From positions 62,001 through 126,000 of the forward strand of contig CAKSNY010000001.1 in assembly GCA_934476455.1 (NCBI GenBank): DNA of 64,000 nucleotides, given 5' to 3'. Position numbers and translations under genes: made by a program. Below the pieces are notes generated by a model. The model saw only the letters and a program-made list of their open reading frames with translations. It had not been told where the DNA came from and searched no databases. Positions 47,401-55,485 of the stretch are shown piece by piece (position 1 is the stretch's first letter; every line of letters begins with the position of its first letter). The DNA comes from an uncultured Clostridia bacterium. Its GTDB lineage: Bacteria > Bacillota > Clostridia > UMGS1883.

Positions 47401-48082
47401 CGGTATATTTACACAGCTTGGCGCAAGCATTGCACAAAAAACTGAAAACAGCGTAACCCTTGTAACGGATGAAGACATGCTGACCCTTACAAAGGACTCG
47501 GACGTATGTATTTTAAACGGCGGGGAAGTAAAAATTTCGCACGCACCGAAAGAGGTTTACGGCGAGCTTTACGCCTGCCCGGCAGATTTTGAAAAGTTTT
47601 TAAGTATAAAAGGGTGCGAGTATAACGATGTTGTAAAGCTTTTAAGCTTCTCCGTAATATCGAAAAAACCGCTTGAAGGCGTAGAGATGACAAAGGTTAT
47701 AAATCCTGTTGAGATTACGGGCAGCCTGCACGATAACACAAACTCTGTAGACAACATTTACGACCGCGATTTAAATACATATTTCTGCTCTGTCGGCACA
47801 GACGCATGGGTATTGTACGACCTGGGCAATGTGTATGATGTGTCAAAGCTTATGATGGCATTTTACCGCGGCGAAACAAGAAAAACACTGCTTGATATAC
47901 AGGTGTCCGAGGACGGGGAAAACTATAAAACCGTATTTTCAGGAAAATCAAACGGCAGCACAAGCGGGCTGCAAAGCTTTAAGGTAAAGGAAAAGGCGCG
48001 TTTTGTAAAGGTGCTGTTTCACGGGAATGACAACGGCGTAATGTTTAATTCGATATACGAAATGCTTGTTCTTACAAATTAG
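44405..48082 (+). CDS. secreted heparinase II/III-family polysaccharide lyase-like protein with F5/8C domain
   Basis: 1225 residues. Domain order as in the paralogue at 29296: signal peptide (~1-22), beta-sandwich (~45-195), alpha/alpha toroid (~215-560; ACVYDWCYSSLTEDD, EVGYPPTKRSYVISHGTESLIYRDQL, KEGDDYAWDRY), a heparinase II/III-like beta-sandwich with GDHQHRD at ~591-597 and RSVAHNTML, and a copper-amine-oxidase-N-like domain (~975-1080). It adds a discoidin/F5-8C (CBM32-like) domain (~1095-1225; NIYDRDLNTYF, WVLYDLGN) expected to bind glycan. It probably cuts a uronic-acid-bearing polymer outside the cell. The ATG at 44405 has GGGAAGGGG upstream. Confidence 0.86.
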   Translation: MKRIIAALCAVLMLFTSGAAYADKEISFSTKKDNPLLDLPISEEIIMKNGSVVLEVENGEYQSCMAMVTDTEASGERALKTAGGLFLTDHTLEKKPSVRLKFIVDKEDAYNVWIRTRTTTTTDYITMWTDLGSNDNYTLQTLRYGENTGSFVWSNLGKQRYGEGVNYINFKYRTHNSAIWDKVIVTSDPNFTPTGKDDTPFDESGDDVAVDTKSIPVYPTKGQHPRLYFTAEEIPAIKEKLTNSLFKTSYEKLQEEAAQKINCPLPKDNSDYTSYSSYVDVLTARAFLYAIGERDASFAKETVKLARDFVETVTFDKSDTTYGSRYMGNTMVMAACVYDWCYSSLTEDDKDAFIKKLTEIASATEVGYPPTKRSYVISHGTESLIYRDQLAPAIALYDEFPDWYNIVGTIIFSKLIPVKNFINSSGTDFSGSTYSEARNAGAIHAEKMIHTLGYSDSIFGEAYPEMFRKFVYERLPNGIWFKEGDDYAWDRYRPDTRSPIYGKMLRYMGSQYDDPVLLGQGLIDLAQIGYTTDVFDILMTDTFAEASAPTELPLTRFTKYPMSTMIARTSWQNGINSPTAMAYVNMREVTVGDHQHRDLGAFQLWYKGMLALDSGLYRYSDHYYNYQIRSVAHNTMLVDDPNEPPYSRYIADGGQKVPYGFGSINDTLETVEKKIDSKEAITATAKAKYMGPDSRKPTFSYISSDISAAYTDKVPEYERSAVFINLDNADYPAAFIVYDNVKAKDAAFKKKWLIHSESEPEVDLKTNTTIITRTDNGQNGKLVNKTLIPSAGKAEIEKIGGEGKEFYVNGQNFPISAEAGIQADMGKWRIEVSPKAASQEDRFLNAMYVTDADRDLPILPIYREYGSNYTGVTIMDKMVVFSSDRGNISQSVSLNIRDNGYKSVSCLITDMEAGMWKIDGNGVQIIAEAKSGENCIEFEAAPGRYSITRASSNLKPTAVFRSDYEAEDFGDFSIRKGNNLMYLPKPTKLIDGAAYTAIDGIFTQLGASIAQKTENSVTLVTDEDMLTLTKDSDVCILNGGEVKISHAPKEVYGELYACPADFEKFLSIKGCEYNDVVKLLSFSVISKKPLEGVEMTKVINPVEITGSLHDNTNSVDNIYDRDLNTYFCSVGTDAWVLYDLGNVYDVSKLMMAFYRGETRKTLLDIQVSEDGENYKTVFSGKSNGSTSGLQSFKVKEKARFVKVLFHGNDNGVMFNSIYEMLVLTN

Positions 48083-48099
48083 CGGCATTGTAAAGGTGT

Positions 48100-48125
48100 G
48101 CGGGAAAACAATTCTGTTTTCCCGC
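48100..48125 (+). other. intercistronic hairpin between the lyase gene and the next secreted-protein gene
   Basis: GCGGGAAAACA and TGTTTTCCCGC pair perfectly around a 4-base loop. No T tract follows, so it is more likely an RNA stabiliser or attenuator than a terminator. It precedes the AGGAAAGGAAGG ribosome site of the gene at 48152. Confidence 0.6.
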
Positions 48126-48151
48126 GTGCCCACAGGAAAGGAAGGCACAAA

Positions 48152-50935
48152 ATGCTTAAAAGAAGCCTAAAAACCATAATTTCATTTGTTCTTTCAGCAG
48201 CTGTTATGCTTCCGACGGGTGTTTTTTCCGCGTGGGAGGGGGCGGTTACGGTTTCGCCGTCTTTATACGACGCATACAACCCCGGCGCCCTTGAAAAAAT
48301 TATACGCCCCGCGTCTGTCGTTGCAGACTGCACCGTAACGGCAGATTCGCAAACCGGGGAAACCGTTATACGGATAGATAAGGGAACAAACACTGCAAAT
48401 ACAAACCAGGATGTCGGCACAATGGACCTTTCGGGTATGGTTTGGAAAAACACGGGATATATAGAGATAACCTACGATGTGGAAACAGAACTTGACGAAG
48501 CATATGTAAGCGGAGATTTGTTTCAGACGGGGCTTACGCCGAGGTTTGCCGATACAAGCGGCAGGGTGGCGTGGAATTTAAACAAGGCCCCGCACGAGCT
48601 TTTCCCGTACAGAACCTACGGCGGAAAACTTACAAACGTTAAATATCTTATGCACGTATGCGGCAAGGATACCACAATAACCGTTTTGGCAAAGGACAGC
48701 ACCGAAACCGATTACACACAGCTTGGCATTATCGGTGTAAGAACGGATACAAGCGTAAGCAATACGGATTTTACACTTAAAGAGCTCAGACCCTATTCAA
48801 GGGTAAGAGGGGCGTCCACGGTAAGGGGAACAATTAAATATTCAAACGTAACAGTGCGCGAGATGTATGACAAGCCGCAGCTTCACAAGGGGTTTTCGGG
48901 AACGTCGTACGTTCCGACGGCGGCGTCGAAGCTTGACATAAGCTACTACCTTCCGAGAGAGTATAAGGAGGGCAGGCTTACCTTTGGCGGCGAAACGGTA
49001 AAGGAATTTGACCCCGCACTGGATTTCGGCGGCTACACAACAACACTCAGCCTTGAAAATGCGGCTGTGGCAGACGGCACACAGATAATACTGTATGTTG
49101 TAAATGCCGACGAAACCGTAACGGAGGAAAGCTTTGCGGTGGATATTATAGAGCCTATAACAGTGCCGCTTCTTTCCGATATTTCAGGCACATACTTAAG
49201 AAATCAGCAGATAAGCATTGATTATGAAATACCGCACGAATATCAAAGCGCCGTACTTTCATATAACGGGGATGTTGTAAAAAGCTACACATCCGGCGAA
49301 AAAACCGGCGGAAGATACAACACGCTTTTAAACTTAAGCGATTATGACTATACAGGCGAAAATCTGCCGATAGAGCTTAAGGTTACATATAACGGCAGGG
49401 AGGATGACGTTATAGAGCGCCTTATCACCGTAAACGAATTTTTCGATACGCCGTATCTTTCGGATATTTCGGGAATATATGTTTGCGCCGACAGCGTGGT
49501 TTTGCAGCTTATTTTGCCGGACGACTATGAAAGCGCATATCTTTCCTTAAACGGAAATACCGTTAAAAGCTACAATGCGGCAGAGAACAAAAGCGGCAGA
49601 TATACACAAAGTGTGCCTCTTTCTGCGGCAAATATTACAGGCAGTGATGCGGCGCTTGCATTAAAAATCCGATATAAGGATCCGTCAAAGGCTGATGATG
49701 AGCTTATAAGAATGCTCTACATATACGATGCCGTGAACATATCTGTATTTGCAGACGAGGGGTTTGAAAACGAAGAAACCGCAGTTACAGTACCCGGCGA
49801 AATAGAGGTTATAAACGGTATGGCGGATACCGGCAGAGATTCTGCCGTAGCTATGTACGAATCCAAAACAACGGCATGGCAGAGAACAACTATAAACAAG
49901 CAAAATACATCGTTTTCAAATGACAGCTTTATTGATATAGAGTACGACGCATATGTTACAAATTATGCTGCGGGTACGGGCATTTTGCTTAAAAATACCG
50001 CGGGAAGCTTTTATTCGGGCACGCCCGCGTGGCTTCAGACGGGCGGAAAATTCCTCGACAGCAGCGAGCATACCTATACCACGAACAAATGGTACACGAT
50101 AAAATACAGAATAATCCCCGGTAAATACCGCAGTGACGGAAAGGGAATAATTTGTTTGTATGTTGACGGCAGCTATGTGGGCTTTAAGCAAATAGCGGTG
50201 GACAACGGCCTGGGGCAATTGGGTATAGACCTTTTTAACGGATATGCCACAGGAAAGGTATATATTGACAATGTTAAAATGACAAGCTTTGCGCCAAAAT
50301 ACACTACTTCGGTAAAGCCGATTGACAAAGACGGAAACTACATTGACGCAATAGACTGTATAAACCCGGGCATTGAGTTAACCTTTAACCAGAAAATGAA
50401 GGCTGAAACGCTTACCCCAAGTAACGTAAGCTTTAAATCGTTCAGCGGTGCGGAGATAAAGTGCGACATCAGCTACATAAGCGAAACAGGCAAGCTTTAT
50501 ATAAAACCGCTTTCGCGCCTTGCAGAAGGAAAAGAATACAGCATATGTATAGGTGAAAATGTGCAAAGCAATATAGGCACAAGCTACAAAGGCGGGCTGA
50601 ATATTACGCTTATGTCAAAAGCGGCAAGCGTTCATATAGCCTCCGCAGATGTACAAAATCTTTCATCGCTTTCGGCAAATACAGAGTTTGACGTTTCGGT
50701 GACAATGGAAAATAACAGCGCCGCAGTGGCAAAGGGCAATATATTTGCGGCATTTTACTGCGGAGGACGGTTGATGTGCCTTACAAGCACGCCCGTAAAC
50801 ACAAGCACGGCAAGTACACCGTATTCGCTGACGCTTAAAACCCCTGCGGAAATGACCGGAGAAAGAAAGGTTATTGTATACTATACAGCGGGAATAAACG
50901 ACTACAGCATTTTAGACATAAAGGAAATTTATTAA
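48152..50935 (+). CDS. secreted protein with Ig-like repeats, lectin-like and SbsA-type Ig domains
   Basis: 927 residues from ATG 48152. Signal peptide (~1-27), then a beta domain (~30-250), two or three Ig-like repeats of ~90 residues (near 255-540) that each contain a similar Y-x-S/A-A-x-L-S-x-N/G-G pattern and end in VYD or IDI segments, a concanavalin-like domain (~555-725; TNKWYTIKYRIIPG, KVYIDNVKMTSF), an SbsA-type Ig domain (~740-820; TFNQKMKAETLTPSNV) and a terminal beta domain. It is the larger paralogue of the protein at 37953. Binding of glycan or wall is inferred; no enzyme motif is visible. It closes the exported part of locus 2. Confidence 0.75.
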   Translation: MLKRSLKTIISFVLSAAVMLPTGVFSAWEGAVTVSPSLYDAYNPGALEKIIRPASVVADCTVTADSQTGETVIRIDKGTNTANTNQDVGTMDLSGMVWKNTGYIEITYDVETELDEAYVSGDLFQTGLTPRFADTSGRVAWNLNKAPHELFPYRTYGGKLTNVKYLMHVCGKDTTITVLAKDSTETDYTQLGIIGVRTDTSVSNTDFTLKELRPYSRVRGASTVRGTIKYSNVTVREMYDKPQLHKGFSGTSYVPTAASKLDISYYLPREYKEGRLTFGGETVKEFDPALDFGGYTTTLSLENAAVADGTQIILYVVNADETVTEESFAVDIIEPITVPLLSDISGTYLRNQQISIDYEIPHEYQSAVLSYNGDVVKSYTSGEKTGGRYNTLLNLSDYDYTGENLPIELKVTYNGREDDVIERLITVNEFFDTPYLSDISGIYVCADSVVLQLILPDDYESAYLSLNGNTVKSYNAAENKSGRYTQSVPLSAANITGSDAALALKIRYKDPSKADDELIRMLYIYDAVNISVFADEGFENEETAVTVPGEIEVINGMADTGRDSAVAMYESKTTAWQRTTINKQNTSFSNDSFIDIEYDAYVTNYAAGTGILLKNTAGSFYSGTPAWLQTGGKFLDSSEHTYTTNKWYTIKYRIIPGKYRSDGKGIICLYVDGSYVGFKQIAVDNGLGQLGIDLFNGYATGKVYIDNVKMTSFAPKYTTSVKPIDKDGNYIDAIDCINPGIELTFNQKMKAETLTPSNVSFKSFSGAEIKCDISYISETGKLYIKPLSRLAEGKEYSICIGENVQSNIGTSYKGGLNITLMSKAASVHIASADVQNLSSLSANTEFDVSVTMENNSAAVAKGNIFAAFYCGGRLMCLTSTPVNTSTASTPYSLTLKTPAEMTGERKVIVYYTAGINDYSILDIKEIY

Positions 50936-50947
50936 AGGAGTATTCAG

Positions 50948-52921
50948 ATGAAAGTGCTTACCGACACATACTGCCTGTGCAAGGGAGAAAAACGCAGCAT
51001 AGGTGAAAAAACGGCATTTCATACCGATAATGCAGTAATAAAAGAGCTTTTGAAAAAAACCGCGCAAAGCGGTATATGCGGCGAGATAGAGGATATATTC
51101 TTTTTACCGCTTGACGCCCAAATAACAAAGGAAGCGAACGAAACTTTAAAAAACAAAGAGGCATTAAACGATGAAAGCTACATAATAAAAACAGAAAGCA
51201 AAAAAATAAGCGTTTACGCTTCTTCAACGCGCGGATTTTTATATGCGGCGGGCTCATTGTACCGCCGCTGTGACGGTGGCATATGTGAAGGGATTATACT
51301 TAACATCCCGCTGTGCGAGGTGCGCGGAGTAAAGCTTTATCTTCCGTCAAGAGAAAACATGGGCTTTTTCAGGGAATTTGCGGATATGTGTATGCACTAC
51401 GGCTACAACACAATGTATGTGGAGGTAGGCGGGGCAATGGAATATAAGCGTCACCCCGAAATTAACGAGGGATGGGTGGAATACTGCGAAATTTTCCGTG
51501 AATATAACGGAAAAACGGACGATGTGCAAAATATAGGTCCCTTTAATAAAAATTCCATTCACATTGAAAACGGCGGCGGTAAATATCTTACACAAAAAGA
51601 GATAAAGGAGCTTCTTTTATACTGCCGTGAACGTGGGATAGAGGTCATCCCCGAAGTGCCGAGCCTTTCACATTCGGACTACCTTTTAACAAGGCATCCC
51701 GAGCTTGCGGAAAACAAGATTGACCCCGTTCCCGATGTATACTGCCCGTCAAATGAAAAGGTATACGAGCTTTTGTTTGACGTGCTTGACGAAATTGCAG
51801 AGGTGTTCGAGCCAAAAACCGTGCATATTGCGCACGACGAATGGTATGCGATGCCGCTTTGCGAAAAATGCGCAAAAAAAACGGCGGCAGACTTATTTGC
51901 GGGCGACGTGCAAAAAATCCGCGATTATCTTTTTAAAAAGGGCATTAAAACAATGATATGGGGCGACAGGCTTTTAAACGGACACAGAAAAAGCGGCGAG
52001 CCGTGGATAGGCGGCGGTGTGCGCGTGCGAAAGGTTAAAAGCAACCGCACCGTAAATGTACGCGGAAAGCTTTACCCAATATATAACGAATACTGGGGGG
52101 AGGAAACAGAGACCTCACACGGGGGAACGCTTTACCACTGCCCGCCCACGTACGAATGTATAGAAAAAATCCCCGCCGACGTTTTGGTTATGAACTGGTC
52201 GTTTCGCACAATGTGCGGTGACAAAATTTCCGATTATGAGCTTCATAAGCACAAGCTTTGGAGCATATACGGAAACTTTAATTTCGGTATGACGGAATTT
52301 GAAAACTGGTTTGAAAGAGTAAAAGACGGAGTACACGGTATTGCAATATCCAACTGGAGCAAGGTTGACCGCGAGCATATGCAAAGAAATGCGATATTTT
52401 TGTCAATGGTGTACGCTGCAATTATGCTGTGGAATAGGGATTTTGATGAAACAAAGAGTGCAAAAAACATTGTAAAAGCCGCAGATGATCTGTTTAATTA
52501 CCATTACAAAAAAATTAAAAAGGGCAGCTATGTAAGAATAGTTCACACGTCGGATGTTTGTATAGAGCATCCTGCGTTTGCGGACGGATACGGAATAGTT
52601 AAAGAAGATTTTAAAATGGGCAGTTATAAAATTGTATATGACAGCGGTGAAGAACAAATAGAGGATATAATCTGGGGTGATAATATAGGCCCGTCAAAGG
52701 GGCTCTCGGCAGGCGCTGAAACAATGCTTGACGGTATGACCGCGGCAAGCACCTACACGCGCGAGCCGACATATACCTGTAATTACATTTTAGGCGGAGA
52801 TAAGCTTTATTACGAGCTTATAGTGCCTGTTCGCCGCGGAGCAAAAAAGGTTATACCCGAAATACTTGAAAAATACAGCGGAAAGCTTGAAATAAAAAGC
52901 ACGGAAATAATAAACAGCTAA
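50948..52921 (+). CDS. GH20-like beta-hexosaminidase family protein, cytoplasmic
   Basis: 657 residues with no signal peptide. An N-terminal beta domain (~1-110) and a TIM barrel in the GH20 pattern: VRGVKLYLPSR, YGYNTMYVEVGG, YLTQKEIKELLLYCRERGIEVIPEVPSLSH, and a catalytic Asp-Glu pair D297-E298 in VHIAHDEWY. GH20 normally shows GGDE there, so the residues before the pair are unusual. Expected role: removal of terminal N-acetylhexosamine by substrate-assisted catalysis, but the divergence means another beta-linked sugar is possible. A run of Cys (LCEKCAKKT) follows the pair. It opens a run of cytoplasmic sugar-processing genes. Confidence 0.75.
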   Translation: MKVLTDTYCLCKGEKRSIGEKTAFHTDNAVIKELLKKTAQSGICGEIEDIFFLPLDAQITKEANETLKNKEALNDESYIIKTESKKISVYASSTRGFLYAAGSLYRRCDGGICEGIILNIPLCEVRGVKLYLPSRENMGFFREFADMCMHYGYNTMYVEVGGAMEYKRHPEINEGWVEYCEIFREYNGKTDDVQNIGPFNKNSIHIENGGGKYLTQKEIKELLLYCRERGIEVIPEVPSLSHSDYLLTRHPELAENKIDPVPDVYCPSNEKVYELLFDVLDEIAEVFEPKTVHIAHDEWYAMPLCEKCAKKTAADLFAGDVQKIRDYLFKKGIKTMIWGDRLLNGHRKSGEPWIGGGVRVRKVKSNRTVNVRGKLYPIYNEYWGEETETSHGGTLYHCPPTYECIEKIPADVLVMNWSFRTMCGDKISDYELHKHKLWSIYGNFNFGMTEFENWFERVKDGVHGIAISNWSKVDREHMQRNAIFLSMVYAAIMLWNRDFDETKSAKNIVKAADDLFNYHYKKIKKGSYVRIVHTSDVCIEHPAFADGYGIVKEDFKMGSYKIVYDSGEEQIEDIIWGDNIGPSKGLSAGAETMLDGMTAASTYTREPTYTCNYILGGDKLYYELIVPVRRGAKKVIPEILEKYSGKLEIKSTEIINS

Positions 52922-52936
52922 AGGAATGGGGAACGT

Positions 52937-54442
52937 ATGGAAATTAAAATGCTGCCGGGCGAATACTGGTGGGGCGGAGCGGTAGATTGGGGAAAGGAAA
53001 TGCCGCTTTGCGGCTCGTCAGACTTTTGCGCGGACTTGTCGGGCGGGGAAAAGGATCAATGCTCGCCTGTGTTTTTATCGAGCAAGGGACGGTATATTGT
53101 GTGTGAAAAGCCGCCTAAGGTTGAGTTTAAAAAAGGAACAATAAAAATAGACGAAGGCTGCGCGCCCCGTCTGTTTGAAACGGGCGGCGGTCTTAAAGAG
53201 GCGCACCTGGCACTTTCAAAAAAGCATTTTAAAAATGACGGACGCATACCCGACGAAAGTTTTTTTGAAATTCCGCAGTACAACACATGGATAGAGCTTA
53301 TGTACAATCAAAACCAAGAAGACATTCTTTCCTATGCAAACGAGATTGTTAAAAACGGTATGCGCCCCGGTATTCTTATGATTGACGAGGGCTGGTCGGA
53401 GGATTACGGCGTGTACGATTTTTACCCGGGGCGTTTTCAGAATCCGAAGGAAATGTTAAGAAAGCTGCACGCGCTCGGCTTTAAGGTTATGCTTTGGGTA
53501 ACACCCAATATTTCGCCCGACAGCAACGCCTTTCGTTATCTTCGCGATACGGATTATCTTGTGAAGGATAAGGACGGAAAGATTGCAATAAGAGAATGGT
53601 GGAACGGCTACAGCTGTGTGCTTGATTTATCCAACCCGCAGGCGCGCAAATATCTGGAGGAAAAGCTTTGCGCACTGATGCGAAAATACGGTATTGACGG
53701 CTTTAAGTTTGACGCCGGCGACACATATATGTATTGTGACTGTGACAAAAGTTTTAAGCCGGGCGGCGCCGTTCAAAGCACAAAGCAATACGACCTGTTT
53801 GCTGCAGATTACAAATTTAACGAGCTGCGCGCCGTTTGGGATATGGGCGGAGAGCCGATAGTGTGCCGCCTTCAGGACAAAAAACATTCATGGAACGACA
53901 CAGGGCTTGACTGTATTATTCCGAATATGATAATGCAGGGGCTTTTGGGCTATTATTACGGCTGCCCCGATATGATAGGCGGCGGTGCATACGGCAGCTT
54001 TTTGGAAAAAGGATTTAAGCTTGATGAAGAGCTTTATATAAGGTGGCTCGAGGCAAGCCTTCTTTGCCCGATGCTTCAGTTTTCAATAGCGCCGTGGCGC
54101 GTACTGAAAAAAGAAAACTATGACATTGTAAAAAAATATATAGCCTTCAGGGAAAGGTTTACCCCATATATAATACAGCTTGCCAAGGAAGCTGCGCTCG
54201 GAAAGGGACCTGTTCTGCGGCCTATGGCATATGAATATCCGCAGGGAGGATATGAGGAATGTAAGGATATGTATATGCTGGGCGACAGATACATTGTTAT
54301 GCCGATTGTAAAAAAAGGCGAAAACGAGTGCACGGCAAATCTCCCGCCGGGGAAATGGAAGGGTACAGACGGAAAAATATATGAAAACAGCGCACGCCTT
54401 TGCCAAAAGCCGGGCGGGCTTATGATTTTGGAAAAAGCCTGA
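52937..54442 (+). CDS. glycoside hydrolase family 31 enzyme (MYORG-like subgroup), cytoplasmic
   Basis: 501 residues, no signal peptide, collinear with the protein at 8781: PQYNTWIELMYNQNQ, MIDEGWSEDYG, KVMLWVTPN, WWNGYSCVLDLSNP, FKFDAGD with D259 as candidate nucleophile, KKHSWNDTGLDCIIPN and GCPDMIGGG. The FDAGD motif is closest to the alpha-galactosidase-active MYORG branch. It is the second copy of this enzyme in the window and probably processes a different linkage. GGAATGGGG precedes the ATG; it starts 15 bp after the GH20-like gene. Confidence 0.88.
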   Translation: MEIKMLPGEYWWGGAVDWGKEMPLCGSSDFCADLSGGEKDQCSPVFLSSKGRYIVCEKPPKVEFKKGTIKIDEGCAPRLFETGGGLKEAHLALSKKHFKNDGRIPDESFFEIPQYNTWIELMYNQNQEDILSYANEIVKNGMRPGILMIDEGWSEDYGVYDFYPGRFQNPKEMLRKLHALGFKVMLWVTPNISPDSNAFRYLRDTDYLVKDKDGKIAIREWWNGYSCVLDLSNPQARKYLEEKLCALMRKYGIDGFKFDAGDTYMYCDCDKSFKPGGAVQSTKQYDLFAADYKFNELRAVWDMGGEPIVCRLQDKKHSWNDTGLDCIIPNMIMQGLLGYYYGCPDMIGGGAYGSFLEKGFKLDEELYIRWLEASLLCPMLQFSIAPWRVLKKENYDIVKKYIAFRERFTPYIIQLAKEAALGKGPVLRPMAYEYPQGGYEECKDMYMLGDRYIVMPIVKKGENECTANLPPGKWKGTDGKIYENSARLCQKPGGLMILEKA

Positions 54443-54457
54443 AAGGAGTTTTGTAAT

Positions 54458-55471
54458 ATGAAAATACTTAAGCTGTATCAGCACGAAGAAGACAAAAACA
54501 TAGACTACGGCTCAGACAGCCCTCTTTTAAAAGAAATTAAAAAAAAATACGGGTGCGACGAGGTTGTTCTCGGCGATAACAAAACGGAAGCGGAAATTGC
54601 GGATATTATAAGAGAATATGACGTTCTTCTTACAATGTGGCGCAGCCCGCATATACCGAACGAACTGGCGCAAAACCCCGGAAAGCTTCGCTGGATATGC
54701 AATATTACGGGTGAAATATCGCGCTGGATTGATATAGATATAGTACAAAGCCCGCACATAACCGTAACAAACTGGGGAAATGCGCCGTCTTACGGGATAG
54801 CGGAGGGCGCGTTTGCACTTTTGATGGCGGTTATAAAGGAAATACCGCTGCACATAAAAACCACGAAAGACAGAACCGACACCGACTGCACAAAGCAGCA
54901 GGCATCGCTATATAAAAAACACATAGGAATATACGGAATGGGCGCAATAGGCGGCAAGTTTGTCGAATTTTTAAGACCGTTCGAGCCGATTGTATATACC
55001 TACGACCCTTATGCTGCATCAATCCCCGATGGAGTTACAAGGGTAGAAAACCTGGAGAAGCTTTTTGACGTTTCACAGATTATAGTAATACACGCAGGGC
55101 TTACACCGCAAACGCGCGGCAGCGTAAAAAAAGAGCATTTGGCGCGCATTCCGGACGGCGGCATAGTAATAAATACGGCGCGCGGGCAGATAATCGATTA
55201 CGATGCCATAAAGGCGGAAATAATGTCGGGCAGGCTTCGCGCCGGGCTGGATGTTGTAACAGACAAAAATATGCCGGAAGAAAACGACCCTATACGTGAC
55301 TGTGATAATGTAATATTTACAAATCATCACATAGGTACGGGAAAATGGGGAACAGACCCGCAAACACTTGATTTTGCATCGTTGAATTGTCTTGAAAATT
55401 TACAAAGATTCAGGGAGGGTAAAGCGCTTAAGTTTATAATGACCCCGGCGCGATATAAAATTTCAACTTGA
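54458..55471 (+). CDS. D-isomer-specific 2-hydroxyacid dehydrogenase family protein
   Basis: 337 residues. The NAD-binding GxGxxG motif is G160-MGAIG165, and the catalytic trio is R242 (INTARGQIID), E274 or E275 (MPEEND) and H290 or H291 (NHHIG). This fold reduces 2-oxoacids or oxidises D-2-hydroxyacids in the cytoplasm. Its substrate is unknown; location between GH31 and GH39-like genes suggests a sugar-acid derivative such as a keto-uronate product. The stop overlaps the ribosome region of the next gene. Confidence 0.88.
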   Translation: MKILKLYQHEEDKNIDYGSDSPLLKEIKKKYGCDEVVLGDNKTEAEIADIIREYDVLLTMWRSPHIPNELAQNPGKLRWICNITGEISRWIDIDIVQSPHITVTNWGNAPSYGIAEGAFALLMAVIKEIPLHIKTTKDRTDTDCTKQQASLYKKHIGIYGMGAIGGKFVEFLRPFEPIVYTYDPYAASIPDGVTRVENLEKLFDVSQIIVIHAGLTPQTRGSVKKEHLARIPDGGIVINTARGQIIDYDAIKAEIMSGRLRAGLDVVTDKNMPEENDPIRDCDNVIFTNHHIGTGKWGTDPQTLDFASLNCLENLQRFREGKALKFIMTPARYKIST

Positions 55472-55485
55472 AATGGAGTTTGAAA

